A stretch of 64,000 nucleotides of DNA from positions 1-64,000 of the forward strand of contig NZ_JAOAUU010000058.1 in assembly GCF_030157465.1 (NCBI RefSeq). Direction: 5' to 3'. The notes below the pieces were generated by a model, which did no database searches, had not been told where the DNA came from, and saw only the letters and a list, made by a program, of their open reading frames with translations. A program made the position numbers and the translations under genes. The stretch comes from Zoogloea sp. GTDB lineage: Bacteria > Pseudomonadota > Gammaproteobacteria > Burkholderiales > Rhodocyclaceae. Below, one piece after another: positions 1 to 8,474 of the stretch (position 1 is the stretch's first letter; each line of letters opens with the position of its first letter).

Positions 1-926
1 GCGTCGCGCATTTCCTTCAGCCCGAGGGCGCCGTCGTCGCCCATGCCGGTCATGACGATGCCCAGCGCGTTGCTGCCGGCCATGCGGGCCACCGAGCGGA
101 ACAGCACATCCACCGAAGGCTTGTGACGGTTGATCAGCGGGCCATCGACCACGCCCACGAAATAGCCCCGGCCATCGCGGGCCAGCTGCAGGTGGCGCCC
201 GCCCGGCGCGATCAGGGCCAGGCCGGGCTCGACCCGGTCGCCGTGCTGCGCCTCGCGCACGCGGATGCTGGCAAGGCCGTCGAGGCGGCGGGCAAACATG
301 TCGGTAAAGCCGGCCGGCATGTGCTGCACCACCACGATGCCCGGCACCTCCGCAGGCAGCATCGTGAGCACGGCCTCCAGGGCCTGGGTGCCACCGGTGG
401 AGGTGCCGATGGCCACCACCCGGGTGCGGTCGCCCGCCGCGGGCACGTTCGGCCCGCGCGGCAGGCTGTCGAGGGTGATCTTGGGACGCGGCGCCGCCGC
501 CTGCTGCCGGGGGCGCAGACGGGCGCCGGCAGCGGCCCGGACGGCAGCGACCAGGTTGTCGCTTTCATCCTGCAGAAACTGTTTGACGCCCACCTTGGGC
601 TTGCTCACCAGGCTCACCGCCCCGGCCGCCAGCGCATCGAAGCTGGCCCGGGCGCCCCGCCCCACCAGCGACGAGCAGATCACCACCGGCGTCGGCCGCT
701 CGGCCATCAGCTTGCGCAGGAAGGTCAGCCCGTCCATGCGCGGCATCTCGATGTCGAGGACGATCACGTCCGGCCACTCCTTGCGCATCTTTTCGATGGC
801 AAAGAGCGGGTCGGCGGCAGTGGCCAGCACCCGCATGTCGGGCTGGGCGGCAATGGCCTCGCTGGCCACCTGGCGCACGATGGCCGAGTCGTCGACGATC
901 ATCACGCGGATCGGCGCGGACGCCAT
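1..926 (-). CDS. cheB: CheB chemotaxis protein-glutamate methylesterase (3' end outside window)
   Basis: Reading from the ATG at 926-924 the frame stays open to the window edge, giving 308 residues of a protein that is usually about 350. It begins with a receiver domain ([15 protein letters not shown], phosphoacceptor in [13 protein letters not shown]), followed by a linker and a methylesterase domain. The catalytic elements are visible: Ser in GTSTGGTQ, His in [10 protein letters not shown], and Asp in [10 protein letters not shown]. It removes methyl groups from, or deamidates, receptor glutamates/glutamines when phosphorylated by CheA. The start overlaps the stop of the upstream cheD by one base (TGATG), indicating translational coupling at the distal end of the chemosensory operon. 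Confidence 0.95.
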   Translation of the reverse strand, partial: MASAPIRVMIVDDSAIVRQVASEAIAAQPDMRVLATAADPLFAIEKMRKEWPDVIVLDIEMPRMDGLTFLRKLMAERPTPVVICSSLVGRGARASFDALAAGAVSLVSKPKVGVKQFLQDESDNLVAAVRAAAGARLRPRQQAAAPRPKITLDSLPRGPNVPAAGDRTRVVAIGTSTGGTQALEAVLTMLPAEVPGIVVVQHMPAGFTDMFARRLDGLASIRVREAQHGDRVEPGLALIAPGGRHLQLARDGRGYFVGVVDGPLINRHKPSVDVLFRSVARMAGSNALGIVMTGMGDDGALGLKEMRD

Positions 927-1429
927 CAGGCCGCGGTGCCCAGGGGCCGATGGGCCAGCCACACATGGCCGGTCCACAGATCGAAGATCAGCTTGCGATG
1001 GCCCTTGCCGCCGCAGTGGGCGAGGGCCGCCGGCCGGTAGCCGTGGCGGGCCAGCAAGGCATAAGCCGATTCGACGTTGCGGGCGGCAATGTCCATCACT
1101 TCGGAACTGTCGTCCGGGCGGGTCAGCATGTTGCCGCCGCCGAAGACCTTGACCTGGTAGTCGGCCGGACGACTGGCCAGCCTCGCCACCTCCCGGTCGA
1201 ACAGTTCAAGGGCCTCGTCGGCGTAGCGTCCGTCGGGCGCGGCACCGGCAACCCGGCCGCGGGAGGGCAGCATGAAGTGGCACATCCCGCCGACGAGCCG
1301 GGCCGGATGCCACAGGGTGATGGAAATGCACGAGCCGAGCAGCGTCGAGATCCGCGTGCGACCGCCGCCGAAATGGAAACCGCCGGGCTGCAGGAAGACT
1401 TCGCGGATGTCGTCGCCAAACTCGATCAT
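926..1429 (-). CDS. cheD: CheD receptor glutamine deamidase (second copy in operon)
   Basis: This 167-residue protein belongs to the CheD family, which deamidates receptor glutamines and in many bacteria partners with CheC. The catalytic Cys is in [13 protein letters not shown] and the His in CHFMLPSRG; further family elements are VKVFGGGNM and [17 protein letters not shown]. Its start overlaps the cheR stop by four bases and its stop overlaps the cheB start. A second, diverged CheD lies upstream in the same operon (2276-2866), so the two may serve different receptors; no cheC is visible in the window. Confidence 0.93.
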   Translation of the reverse strand: MIEFGDDIREVFLQPGGFHFGGGRTRISTLLGSCISITLWHPARLVGGMCHFMLPSRGRVAGAAPDGRYADEALELFDREVARLASRPADYQVKVFGGGNMLTRPDDSSEVMDIAARNVESAYALLARHGYRPAALAHCGGKGHRKLIFDLWTGHVWLAHRPLGTAA

Positions 1430-2268
1430 GGCTTGCGATAGATGGTCGCCCGCACCGGCTCCAGGCCTTGCTGGATGCCGTTGAGGGTTTCCGAGTGGCC
1501 GATGATCAGGTGCCCGCCCGACTTGAGCCGCGGCAGCAGGTGGCCGATCACCTTGCGCTTGGTTTCGGTGTCGAAATAAATCATCACGTTGCGCAGGAAG
1601 ATGACCTCGAACTCACCCAGGCTCGTATCCACCGGCAGGGTCAGGTTAACCTGGTGGAAGCGCGTCCGGCGCTTGAGTTCCGGTGTGATGAGGAAAGTGC
1701 CGCTGTGGGAGCGCACACCCTTGAGGCAATACTTGCTCAGGTAGGCCGGCGGAATGCCCTCGTGGCGGCCGAGGGGATAATGGCCGGCCTCGGCCTTGGC
1801 CAGTACCTGGGTGCTGATGTCCGAGCCGACCACCTCCCAGGGCGAATTGGACAGGGTGTCGTCGAGCAGCATGGCGAGGGTGTAGACCTCCTCGCCGCTG
1901 GAGCAGGCCGCGCTCCACACCCGGAAGGGCGCCGAGCTGCGCCGCGGTTTGAGGATTTCGTCGCGCAGAAAATGAAAGTGGCCCGGCTCGCGGAAAAAAT
2001 AGGTTTCGTTGGTGGTGAGCAGATCCACCATCACCTGCATTTCCTCGGGGTGGTGCCCCCCCGCCAGCATCCGGTAATACTGGGAAAAGGTGCCGAAGTT
2101 GTAATGCTTGAGCCGCTTGGCCAGGCGCCCGACGAGCAGCACCTTCTTGGCATCGGAGAGGCTGATGCCGGCAATCTTGTAGATCAGGCGCTGGAAGAGG
2201 GCGAACTCCTGGTCGGTGATCGCGGAGTCCATTGAGCTTCCGGTGGCGGCACTGGCCCGGTGGTTCAT
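1426..2268 (-). CDS. cheR: CheR chemotaxis protein-glutamate O-methyltransferase
   Basis: The 280-residue protein methylates receptor glutamates using SAM. It has the N-terminal CheR helical domain (about residues 15-75, ITDQEFALFQRLIYKIAGI) and a SAM-binding methyltransferase domain with VWSAACSSGEEVYTLAM and the conserved RNVMIYFD. Conserved TNETYFFRE precedes the SAM fold. It sits between the two cheD genes. The upstream receptor (3489-5951) ends in DFEKF, which fits the aromatic-x-x-aromatic pattern of CheR-docking C-terminal pentapeptides, so tethered methylation is plausible. An alternative start at the internal Met13 (MDSAITDQ) is possible. Confidence 0.95.
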   Translation of the reverse strand: MNHRASAATGSSMDSAITDQEFALFQRLIYKIAGISLSDAKKVLLVGRLAKRLKHYNFGTFSQYYRMLAGGHHPEEMQVMVDLLTTNETYFFREPGHFHFLRDEILKPRRSSAPFRVWSAACSSGEEVYTLAMLLDDTLSNSPWEVVGSDISTQVLAKAEAGHYPLGRHEGIPPAYLSKYCLKGVRSHSGTFLITPELKRRTRFHQVNLTLPVDTSLGEFEVIFLRNVMIYFDTETKRKVIGHLLPRLKSGGHLIIGHSETLNGIQQGLEPVRATIYRKP

Positions 2269-2275
2269 GACAGCC

Positions 2276-2866
2276 TCAGAACAGTTCGACGTTGTTGGCC
2301 GGCGGCTTGGGCGCGGCGAGCGTGGCGGCGTAGGCGCGCTCTTCCCGGGCGATCACCTCGGCGGTGGCGTGGGAGGTCACGATGCGCTTGCACCAGGCGT
2401 CACCGGTGCCCGGCACAAAAAGCACCTTGCGCGACCAGGGGCCGAGAAAATCCGAGGCGATGATCGGGATGCCCTCCCGCTGCAGCCAGTCCCGCGCAAA
2501 CTTGGCGTTGCGCTGGCCGATGGCAAACGACTGCCCCGAGGTTTCGATGATCGTGCCACCGCCGAAGGCCTTGGCCTGGATGCGCGCCTTGCGGGCGCCC
2601 TGGGCCAGCAGGGCATTGAGCAGCGCCTCCATCGCGTAGTCGCCTGAAAGCAGCGAATCCACCTCGCTGTTGGCGCTGCGCTGCATGTTGGGCAGCATGA
2701 AATGGTTGATGCCGCCAACCCGCGCCTGGGTGTCGAACATGCACACCGCCACGCAGGAACCCAGCAAGGTGGAGAGGGGCCGCTCCCGCTCCACCGCCCA
2801 CGCGCCGGGTGCCACGTTGCGGGACAGGCGCTCGATCTCGCGGGCGGGCAGGCTGGCGTAGTCCAT
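2276..2866 (-). CDS. cheD: CheD receptor glutamine deamidase (first copy, with VELF tail)
   Basis: A 196-residue CheD homologue with the Cys in LSTLLGSCVAVCMF and the His in NHFMLPNMQ, plus AFGGGTIIE and GPWSRKVLFVP. It differs from the second CheD by an N-terminal extension (about 25 residues) and a Pro/Ala-rich C-terminal extension ending NNVELF. The receptor-like protein at 8475-9749 ends GPAVELF, and the shared tail suggests a common docking partner. It lies seven bases upstream of cheR and 23 bases downstream of cheW on the same strand, inside the operon. Confidence 0.9.
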   Translation of the reverse strand: MDYASLPAREIERLSRNVAPGAWAVERERPLSTLLGSCVAVCMFDTQARVGGINHFMLPNMQRSANSEVDSLLSGDYAMEALLNALLAQGARKARIQAKAFGGGTIIETSGQSFAIGQRNAKFARDWLQREGIPIIASDFLGPWSRKVLFVPGTGDAWCKRIVTSHATAEVIAREERAYAATLAAPKPPANNVELF

Positions 2867-2889
2867 GGAGATCGCCCCGTGTGCGGCGC

Positions 2890-3474
2890 TCAGGCCGACG
2901 GCACGCCTCCGGCCGCAAGCTCCACGGCGCCTTCGGTCGCCAGGTGCGACAACGAAGCGATTTCATCCACCGACAGCACCTTGTCCACTTCGAGGAGGAT
3001 GACGAACTTGCCATTCACCTTGCCCATGCCCTTGATGAAGTCGGCCCGGATGCGGGCACCGAAGGACGGCGGCGGCTCGATTTCGGCGGCCGGGATTTCC
3101 AGCACTTCCGACACCGCGTCCACCACCACGCCGATATCCTGGCGCTCGTCGTTCTCGGTGAGTTCGATGATGACGATGCAGGTGCGCCGGGATATCTCGG
3201 AGCGCTTGCCGCCGAAGCGGCTGGCCAGGTCGATCACCGGCACCACCGCGCCGCGCAGGTTGATCACCCCCCGGATGAAGGGCGGCACCATCGGAATCTC
3301 GGTGACGGCGCCGTACTCGATGATCTCTTTGATGTTGAGAATGCCGACGGCGAACATCTCGCCGCCGAGGACAAAGGTGAGGTACTGGGCCGGGCTGGAC
3401 TCGACCGCCACCGGGGCCTTGGCCCCGGCAACGGAAAAGCTGGCCGGCGAAGCGGGCTGCGGGGACATGTTCAT
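2890..3474 (-). CDS. cheW: CheW coupling protein
   Basis: The 194-residue protein is a single CheW domain of about 140 residues (QYLTFVLGGEMFAVGILNIKE, then IRGVINLRGAVVPVIDLASR and FIKGMGKVNGKFVILLEVDK), preceded by a 28-residue Ala/Pro/Ser-rich leader and followed by a short tail. CheW links receptors to the P5 domain of CheA. The gene sits directly downstream of the poly-HAMP receptor gene (14 bases). ATG choice is between Met1 and Met3; both give the same domain. Confidence 0.95.
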   Translation of the reverse strand: MNMSPQPASPASFSVAGAKAPVAVESSPAQYLTFVLGGEMFAVGILNIKEIIEYGAVTEIPMVPPFIRGVINLRGAVVPVIDLASRFGGKRSEISRRTCIVIIELTENDERQDIGVVVDAVSEVLEIPAAEIEPPPSFGARIRADFIKGMGKVNGKFVILLEVDKVLSVDEIASLSHLATEGAVELAAGGVPSA

Positions 3475-3488
3475 GCTCCTTTCGCCGC

Positions 3489-5951
3489 TCAGAACTTCTC
3501 GAAGTCATTCTCGTTGAACGCGAAGCCCGCCACCCGCGCCCCCGCCTGCGGCCGGCTAGCAGCAGTGCTGCGCATGGCCGCCACCGGGGCGGCACGCATC
3601 ATGCCGCGCCCCATGTTGCGCTCGTCGATGGTGAAGAACTGCATCAACTGCTGAAGCTGTTCGGCCTGGCCGCCCAGTTCTTCGGCGGTCGCGGCCAGCT
3701 CTTCGGAAGCCGAGGCGTTTTGCTGGGTGGCCTGGTTGAGCTGGTTCATGGCGTTGTTGATCTGGGCCACGCCGGACGACTGCTCCTGGGATGCCGAGGC
3801 AATTTCCTGAACCAGGTCGGAGGTTTTGCGGATTGACGGGACGATCTCGTCGAGCAGGTGACCGGCACGTTCGGCAAGCCCCACCGAATCCCCGGCCAGC
3901 CCGCCGATTTCCTGGGCTGCCACCTGCGAGCGTTCGGCCAGCTTGCGCACTTCGGCCGCCACCACCGCGAAGCCCTTGCCGTGCTCGCCGGCACGGGCAG
4001 CCTCGATGGCCGCGTTAAGCGCGAGCAGGTTGGTCTGGTAGGCGATGTCGTCGATGATTCCGATCTTCTGGGCGATCTTCTTCATCGCATCCACGGTGTT
4101 CTTCACCGCACCGCCGCCTTCGGTGGCTTCCACCGCGGTCTTGGAGGCGAGGTTGTCGGTCACCTTGGCGTTCTCGGCGTTCTGGTTGATGGAGGCCGAC
4201 ATCTGTTCGACCGAAGCCGACGACTCTTCCACGCTGGCCGCCTGTTCCGACGAAGACTGGGACAGGGACTGGGCGGTGGCCGAAACCTGGCCGGAGGCGT
4301 TGGTCAGCGCATCGGCGGCGGTACGCACCTGGGTGATGGTGTCGGAGAGCTTGCCGACGGTGTTGTTCACCGCTTCCTTCAGGGCCTTGAAATCACCCTG
4401 GTAATCCTGCGTGATGTTCTGGGTCAGATCGCCCTGCTCGATGGCGGTCATGATCCGGCGCACTTCGTTGATCGGGCCGACGATGGCGTCCAGCGTGCCA
4501 TTGACACCATCCACGATCTTGCGGAAATCGCCCTGGTGCTGGCTGCCGTCGGCACGGGTTTCGAGCCGGCCGGCAATGGCCGCGGCGGACAGAAGGTTCG
4601 CGTCGGCCACCAGCTTGTTCACCGCTTCGATACAGGTGTTGAGGTTGTTCTTGATGGTGTTGAAGTCACCGTTGTAGGTGTCGGTGATCTTGGCCGGAAT
4701 ATCGCCCTTGGAGATGCGGTCGACGTAGTTGGCGGCCACGTTGAGCGGGCCGATCACCGAGTCGAGGGTGGCATTGACGCCTTCGACCACCTTGCGGAAA
4801 TCACCCTGGTGCTGGGTCGCATCGGCGCGGGTGGCGAGACGCCCATCCACAGCCGCCTTCGACAGCACCACGGCATCGGCCACCAGCTTGTTCACTGCGT
4901 CGATACAGGTGTTGAGGTTGTTCTTGATGGTGTTGAAGTCACCGTTGTAGATGTCGGTGATCTTGGCCGGAATGTCGCCCTTGGAGATGCGGTCGACGTA
5001 GTTGGCGGCCACGTTGAGCGGACCGATCACGGAGTCGAGGGTTTCATTGACGCCTTCGACAATATTGCGGAAATCGCCCTGGTGCTTGCTGGCATCGGCG
5101 CGAGTAGCCAGACGGCCGTCGATCGCCGCGCTGGCCAGCAGCGTCGTGTCGGCGGACATGGCCTGGACGGCATGCTGGATCGCCTCAACGGCCTGCACCA
5201 GCTGTCCGACCTCGTCCTTGGCTTCGCTCTTGAGGGTGAAGTCGAAGTCGCCGACCGCCATCTTCTTGGCGGCGCCGACAACCTCGTTGATCGGGCGGGT
5301 GATGCTGCGGGTCAGCCACAGGGCAAACAGGGCCGCCAGCACGAAGGCCACCGAGGCCAGGGTGATGACCAGGGTTCTGGACGAGCTGGCCAGCTCGACC
5401 GCGTGGGTTCCGGCCTTGCGCGCGCCGTCGATCTGGAAGGCCGCGAACTCGTTGAGCGCCGTCACATACACGCCGGCTGCCTCGGTGTACTCACCGAACA
5501 GCAGCTGGGTGGCCTTGTCCTGGTTGTACTGGGGCGACGAGGTATCGGCGAGGCTCAGCAGCCTGTCGGTCACCACGTCGTACTTGGTGCGCGCATCGGT
5601 GGCCTTGGCGAGCAGGGCCTTGCCCTTTTCGGTCAGGATCAGCGGCGTCATCTTTTCGTAGATCTCGGTGTTGCGGCTGCGGGCCTTGGCGATCGCTTCG
5701 GCTTGCTGCTTCTCGACCGTCTTGTCACTGGCCATGATCATGTTGCGCACGCCACGGCCAACCAGCTGGACGTTCAGGGAAAGCTCGTCGGCCATGATGA
5801 TCTTGGGGATCCGACCCTCCGCCAGTTCGTCGATCCCGGCGTTGAGTTCGTTGATGCGGGTGATCGACAGGATCGAGATCGCGGCCAGCATCAGCAGCAC
5901 GAAGGCGAAGCCTAGCCCCAGGCGCACACCGATCTTTAGATTGTTGAACAT
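3489..5951 (-). CDS. Methyl-accepting chemotaxis protein with tandem HAMP-like repeats
   Basis: An 820-residue transmembrane receptor. TM1 is at residues 8-30, a periplasmic helical sensor at 31-192, TM2 at 193-215 and HAMP at 215-268. A run of about 91-residue HAMP-type repeats then starts at 292, 383 and 474 ([20 protein letters not shown] and close copies). The signalling domain spans about 545-775, with the hairpin tip [20 protein letters not shown]. The C-terminus, DFEKF, fits the CheR/CheB docking pentapeptide pattern (x-aromatic-x-x-aromatic). It lies between cheA and cheW in the operon, so it probably feeds this CheA. The ligand cannot be inferred. Confidence 0.95.
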   Translation of the reverse strand: MFNNLKIGVRLGLGFAFVLLMLAAISILSITRINELNAGIDELAEGRIPKIIMADELSLNVQLVGRGVRNMIMASDKTVEKQQAEAIAKARSRNTEIYEKMTPLILTEKGKALLAKATDARTKYDVVTDRLLSLADTSSPQYNQDKATQLLFGEYTEAAGVYVTALNEFAAFQIDGARKAGTHAVELASSSRTLVITLASVAFVLAALFALWLTRSITRPINEVVGAAKKMAVGDFDFTLKSEAKDEVGQLVQAVEAIQHAVQAMSADTTLLASAAIDGRLATRADASKHQGDFRNIVEGVNETLDSVIGPLNVAANYVDRISKGDIPAKITDIYNGDFNTIKNNLNTCIDAVNKLVADAVVLSKAAVDGRLATRADATQHQGDFRKVVEGVNATLDSVIGPLNVAANYVDRISKGDIPAKITDTYNGDFNTIKNNLNTCIEAVNKLVADANLLSAAAIAGRLETRADGSQHQGDFRKIVDGVNGTLDAIVGPINEVRRIMTAIEQGDLTQNITQDYQGDFKALKEAVNNTVGKLSDTITQVRTAADALTNASGQVSATAQSLSQSSSEQAASVEESSASVEQMSASINQNAENAKVTDNLASKTAVEATEGGGAVKNTVDAMKKIAQKIGIIDDIAYQTNLLALNAAIEAARAGEHGKGFAVVAAEVRKLAERSQVAAQEIGGLAGDSVGLAERAGHLLDEIVPSIRKTSDLVQEIASASQEQSSGVAQINNAMNQLNQATQQNASASEELAATAEELGGQAEQLQQLMQFFTIDERNMGRGMMRAAPVAAMRSTAASRPQAGARVAGFAFNENDFEKF
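4533..5078 (-). repeat. Two tandem 273-bp coding repeats in the receptor gene
   Basis: The HAMP-like units of the receptor are repeated almost exactly at the DNA level with a period of 273 bp (91 codons). Copy one covers 5078-4806 and copy two 4805-4533. A more diverged third copy begins at 4532. Both near-identical copies encode [20 protein letters not shown] and [15 protein letters not shown]. The conservation between copies suggests recent duplication or gene conversion, and the array could expand or contract by recombination. Confidence 0.85.
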
Positions 5952-5979
5952 GATTAATCTCCGGGTAATACAAAAAATG

Positions 5980-8148
5980 TCAGGCGTTACGTAATTCAGG
6001 ACGTGCGATCAGGCGCTGCTCGAGCTGACCCGAAATCTTGATGAGTGCGGAAATATCCAGGATCAGGGCCACTTCGCCGCTGCCAAGAATGGTTGAGCCA
6101 CCGATGCCCTGCAGGTGGCGGAAGATCACCCCGAGGGGCTTGATCACCGCCTGCAGTTCGCCGGCCAGCCGGTCCACGACAATGCCGGCACGCAGCCCGG
6201 CGTACTGCACGACAACCACGCTTTCGCGGGCCGGACGTTCGCCCGGCAGGTTGAAAATTTCGCGCAGGCATACGGCCGGCAGAACCTGGCCGCGCAGGTT
6301 GAAGTAATTGCGCTCGTGCTCGGATTCGGGCCGCTCGATGCACTCCACCACGGCATCGAGGGGAATCACGTAGGAGCGGTTGCCCGACACGACCAGAAAG
6401 CCGTCGATGATCGCCAGCGTAAGCGGCAGGCGCAGGGTCAGGCGGGTGCCCTGGCCGGACTGGCTATCCACGTTGATGGTGCCGCGCAGGGCCTGCAGGT
6501 TGCGTCGCACCACGTCCATGCCTACGCCGCGGCCCGAGAGGTTGGTCACCTGATCGGCGGTGGACAGGCCGGGGGCGAAGATCAGGTCGAACACTTCCCG
6601 GTCGGAAAGATGAGCCTCGGCATCCACCAGGCCGCGCTCGACGGCCTTGGCCAGAATCTTGTTGCGGTTGAGGCCGGCGCCGTCGTCGCTCACTTCGATG
6701 ACGATGTTGCCGGCGTCGTGGAAGGCATTGAGAAAGAGCGTGCCCTGCGGATCCTTGCCGGCGGCCTCGCGCACGGCCGGGGCTTCGATGCCGTGGTCGA
6801 GGGAGTTGCGCACCAGGTGCATCAGCGGGTCGCCGATCTTCTCGACAATGGACTTGTCGAGTTCGGTCTCGCCGCCGTTGATCACGAGCTGCACATCCTT
6901 GCCCAGATCCTTGCAGGCATCGCGCACCAGGCGGTGGAATCGGTTGAAGGTTTCGCCGATCTGCACCGTGCGCAGCTGCAGCGAGGCATCGCGGATTTCC
7001 TCCACCAGCCGGGTCAGCAGGGACGACGCTTCGATCAGTTCGCCGTCGCGGCGGGTGTGGGCGAGCAGGCTGGTGGCCGCACCGGCAATCACCAGCTCGC
7101 CGACCAGGTTGATGAGGTGGTCGAGCTTGTCGGCCGGCACCCGGATCAGTTTGGCGTCCTGGGCCTTTTTCTCGCTGACCTGGGCCTGCTTGGCCACCGC
7201 GGCCACGACCAGCTCCGGCTGGACGACCTGCTGGGCGACCAGGATTTCGCCGATCTGCCTGGCCTCCGGCTCCGGTTCATCGACGGGCGCCGATTGGGCC
7301 CGCAGCCCTTCGGCCAGTTCATCGGCGGTCAGCGCGCCCACCTGCACCAGAATTTCGCCGAGCCTCAGGGTGTCCTCGGGCAAATTCCGGATCAGGTCGA
7401 GGTAATCCGCGACCTTGCTGTTGGGGGGCAGGATGGACAGCTGGCATTCGTCGCGAACGAAGGCAAAGATGTCTTCGATGGCCTGCTTGTCGGCGCTGGA
7501 TTCGAGGGTGATTTCAAAACCCAGGTAGCACACTTCCGGGTCCATCTCGGCCGCCGCCGGCATGGCGTCGGCCAGCGTTTCCAGGTGCCGGATATCGCCC
7601 AGGGTTTCCAGGAAACGCAAAAAGTTTTCCGGGTCCATGCCCTGGCGCAGCACTTCAGGCCCGAAGCGCACCGAAATGTGCCAGCAGTTCTGGGCCGAAC
7701 CGCTTGAGGGAATCCGCTCGACACCGGATTCGACGGTCTTGGGGCTGGCGGAAACCTGCCCGCCCGGGCCGTATTCGCCCAGCTGCTTGAGCAGGCGGGC
7801 GCCCTGCGCCTCGATCTCTTCGCCCGCCATCTGCGCCACCCCGGCTTCGTTGGCAACCAGCACCCGGAGGTGGTCGGTGCATCCGAGCATCAGGGCCGCC
7901 AGCTTGGTGCTGACCGCGATTTCGTGGTTGCGCAGGCGGTCAAGCACGTTCTCGACCACGTGGGCAAAGGATTCGACGGCCGCGCACTCGACCATTCCCG
8001 CCGCGCCCTTGATGGTATGTGCGGCGCGGAAGATGCCGTTGAGCGTGGTTTCGTCGTCGGGCCGGTTTTCCAGCTCGAGGAGCAGGGACTCGAGGGCATC
8101 GAGCTGCTCGAAGCTCTCCTGCAAGAAAACTTGTTTCAGTTCGTCCAT
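5980..8148 (-). CDS. cheA: CheA sensor kinase with MshEN-like motifs in the linker
   Basis: A 722-residue kinase. The P1/HPt domain (1-125) has phosphoacceptor His44 in [11 protein letters not shown]. Residues 153-243 form an unusual P2-position domain. P3 dimerisation is at about 325-395, the P4 ATPase at 395-575 ([28 protein letters not shown]) and P5/CheW-like at 585-710. Between P2 and P3, residues 262-285 match the 24-residue MshEN pattern (RLGxxLVxxGxL...Q). A degenerate second copy occupies 298-321. MshEN domains are known c-di-GMP receptors in type II/IV secretion ATPases. The gene lies between a STAS gene and the receptor gene. Confidence 0.93.
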   Translation of the reverse strand: MDELKQVFLQESFEQLDALESLLLELENRPDDETTLNGIFRAAHTIKGAAGMVECAAVESFAHVVENVLDRLRNHEIAVSTKLAALMLGCTDHLRVLVANEAGVAQMAGEEIEAQGARLLKQLGEYGPGGQVSASPKTVESGVERIPSSGSAQNCWHISVRFGPEVLRQGMDPENFLRFLETLGDIRHLETLADAMPAAAEMDPEVCYLGFEITLESSADKQAIEDIFAFVRDECQLSILPPNSKVADYLDLIRNLPEDTLRLGEILVQVGALTADELAEGLRAQSAPVDEPEPEARQIGEILVAQQVVQPELVVAAVAKQAQVSEKKAQDAKLIRVPADKLDHLINLVGELVIAGAATSLLAHTRRDGELIEASSLLTRLVEEIRDASLQLRTVQIGETFNRFHRLVRDACKDLGKDVQLVINGGETELDKSIVEKIGDPLMHLVRNSLDHGIEAPAVREAAGKDPQGTLFLNAFHDAGNIVIEVSDDGAGLNRNKILAKAVERGLVDAEAHLSDREVFDLIFAPGLSTADQVTNLSGRGVGMDVVRRNLQALRGTINVDSQSGQGTRLTLRLPLTLAIIDGFLVVSGNRSYVIPLDAVVECIERPESEHERNYFNLRGQVLPAVCLREIFNLPGERPARESVVVVQYAGLRAGIVVDRLAGELQAVIKPLGVIFRHLQGIGGSTILGSGEVALILDISALIKISGQLEQRLIARPELRNA

Positions 8149-8164
8149 GATGGATTTGCCGGAG

Positions 8165-8458
8165 CTATGCCGCGGGCACGACGAGGGGATCGCCGAACCA
8201 GGCTGCCAGGTTGTAGAACTCGATCAGGGATTGCACGGCCCGGCTGTGGGCGACGATCGCCAGCGTCTTGCCGGCAGCACCGGCCTCGCGCTTGGCGAAG
8301 ATCAGCAACTGGCAGCCGGCCGAATCCATGTGCTCGACACCGGACAGGTCCAGCTCGATGTGCTCGCCCTCCTGAATCACGGCGAGCAGGACCGGCTTGA
8401 GTTCGGCCACCCGGTAAATCGTGAAATCCTCGGTAAAAGCCCGGCGGATCGCGCTCAT
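8165..8458 (-). CDS. STAS-domain protein (anti-anti-sigma-factor-like)
   Basis: A 97-residue single STAS domain: beta-strand FTIYRVAELKPVLLAVIQ, then IELDLSGVEHMDSAGCQLLIF, which holds the Ser in the position phosphorylated in SpoIIAA-type proteins (MDSAG), and a C-terminal IEFYNLAAWFG. In such proteins phosphorylation at this Ser by a GHKL kinase switches partner binding. It sits 16 bases upstream of cheA, in the operon, and no anti-sigma kinase is encoded nearby, so CheA itself or a receptor may be the partner. That is inference. Confidence 0.88.
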   Translation of the reverse strand: MSAIRRAFTEDFTIYRVAELKPVLLAVIQEGEHIELDLSGVEHMDSAGCQLLIFAKREAGAAGKTLAIVAHSRAVQSLIEFYNLAAWFGDPLVVPAA

Positions 8459-8474
8459 TCGCTTCTCCTGGTAT

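Noticed and set aside
3858-5915. Long open frame on the plus strand opposite the receptor gene
   Set aside because: It is a GC-bias shadow: low-complexity His/Gly/Val-rich translation, antisense to a clear receptor gene. The same applies to long frames opposite cheA, mnmG, mrdA and gatA.
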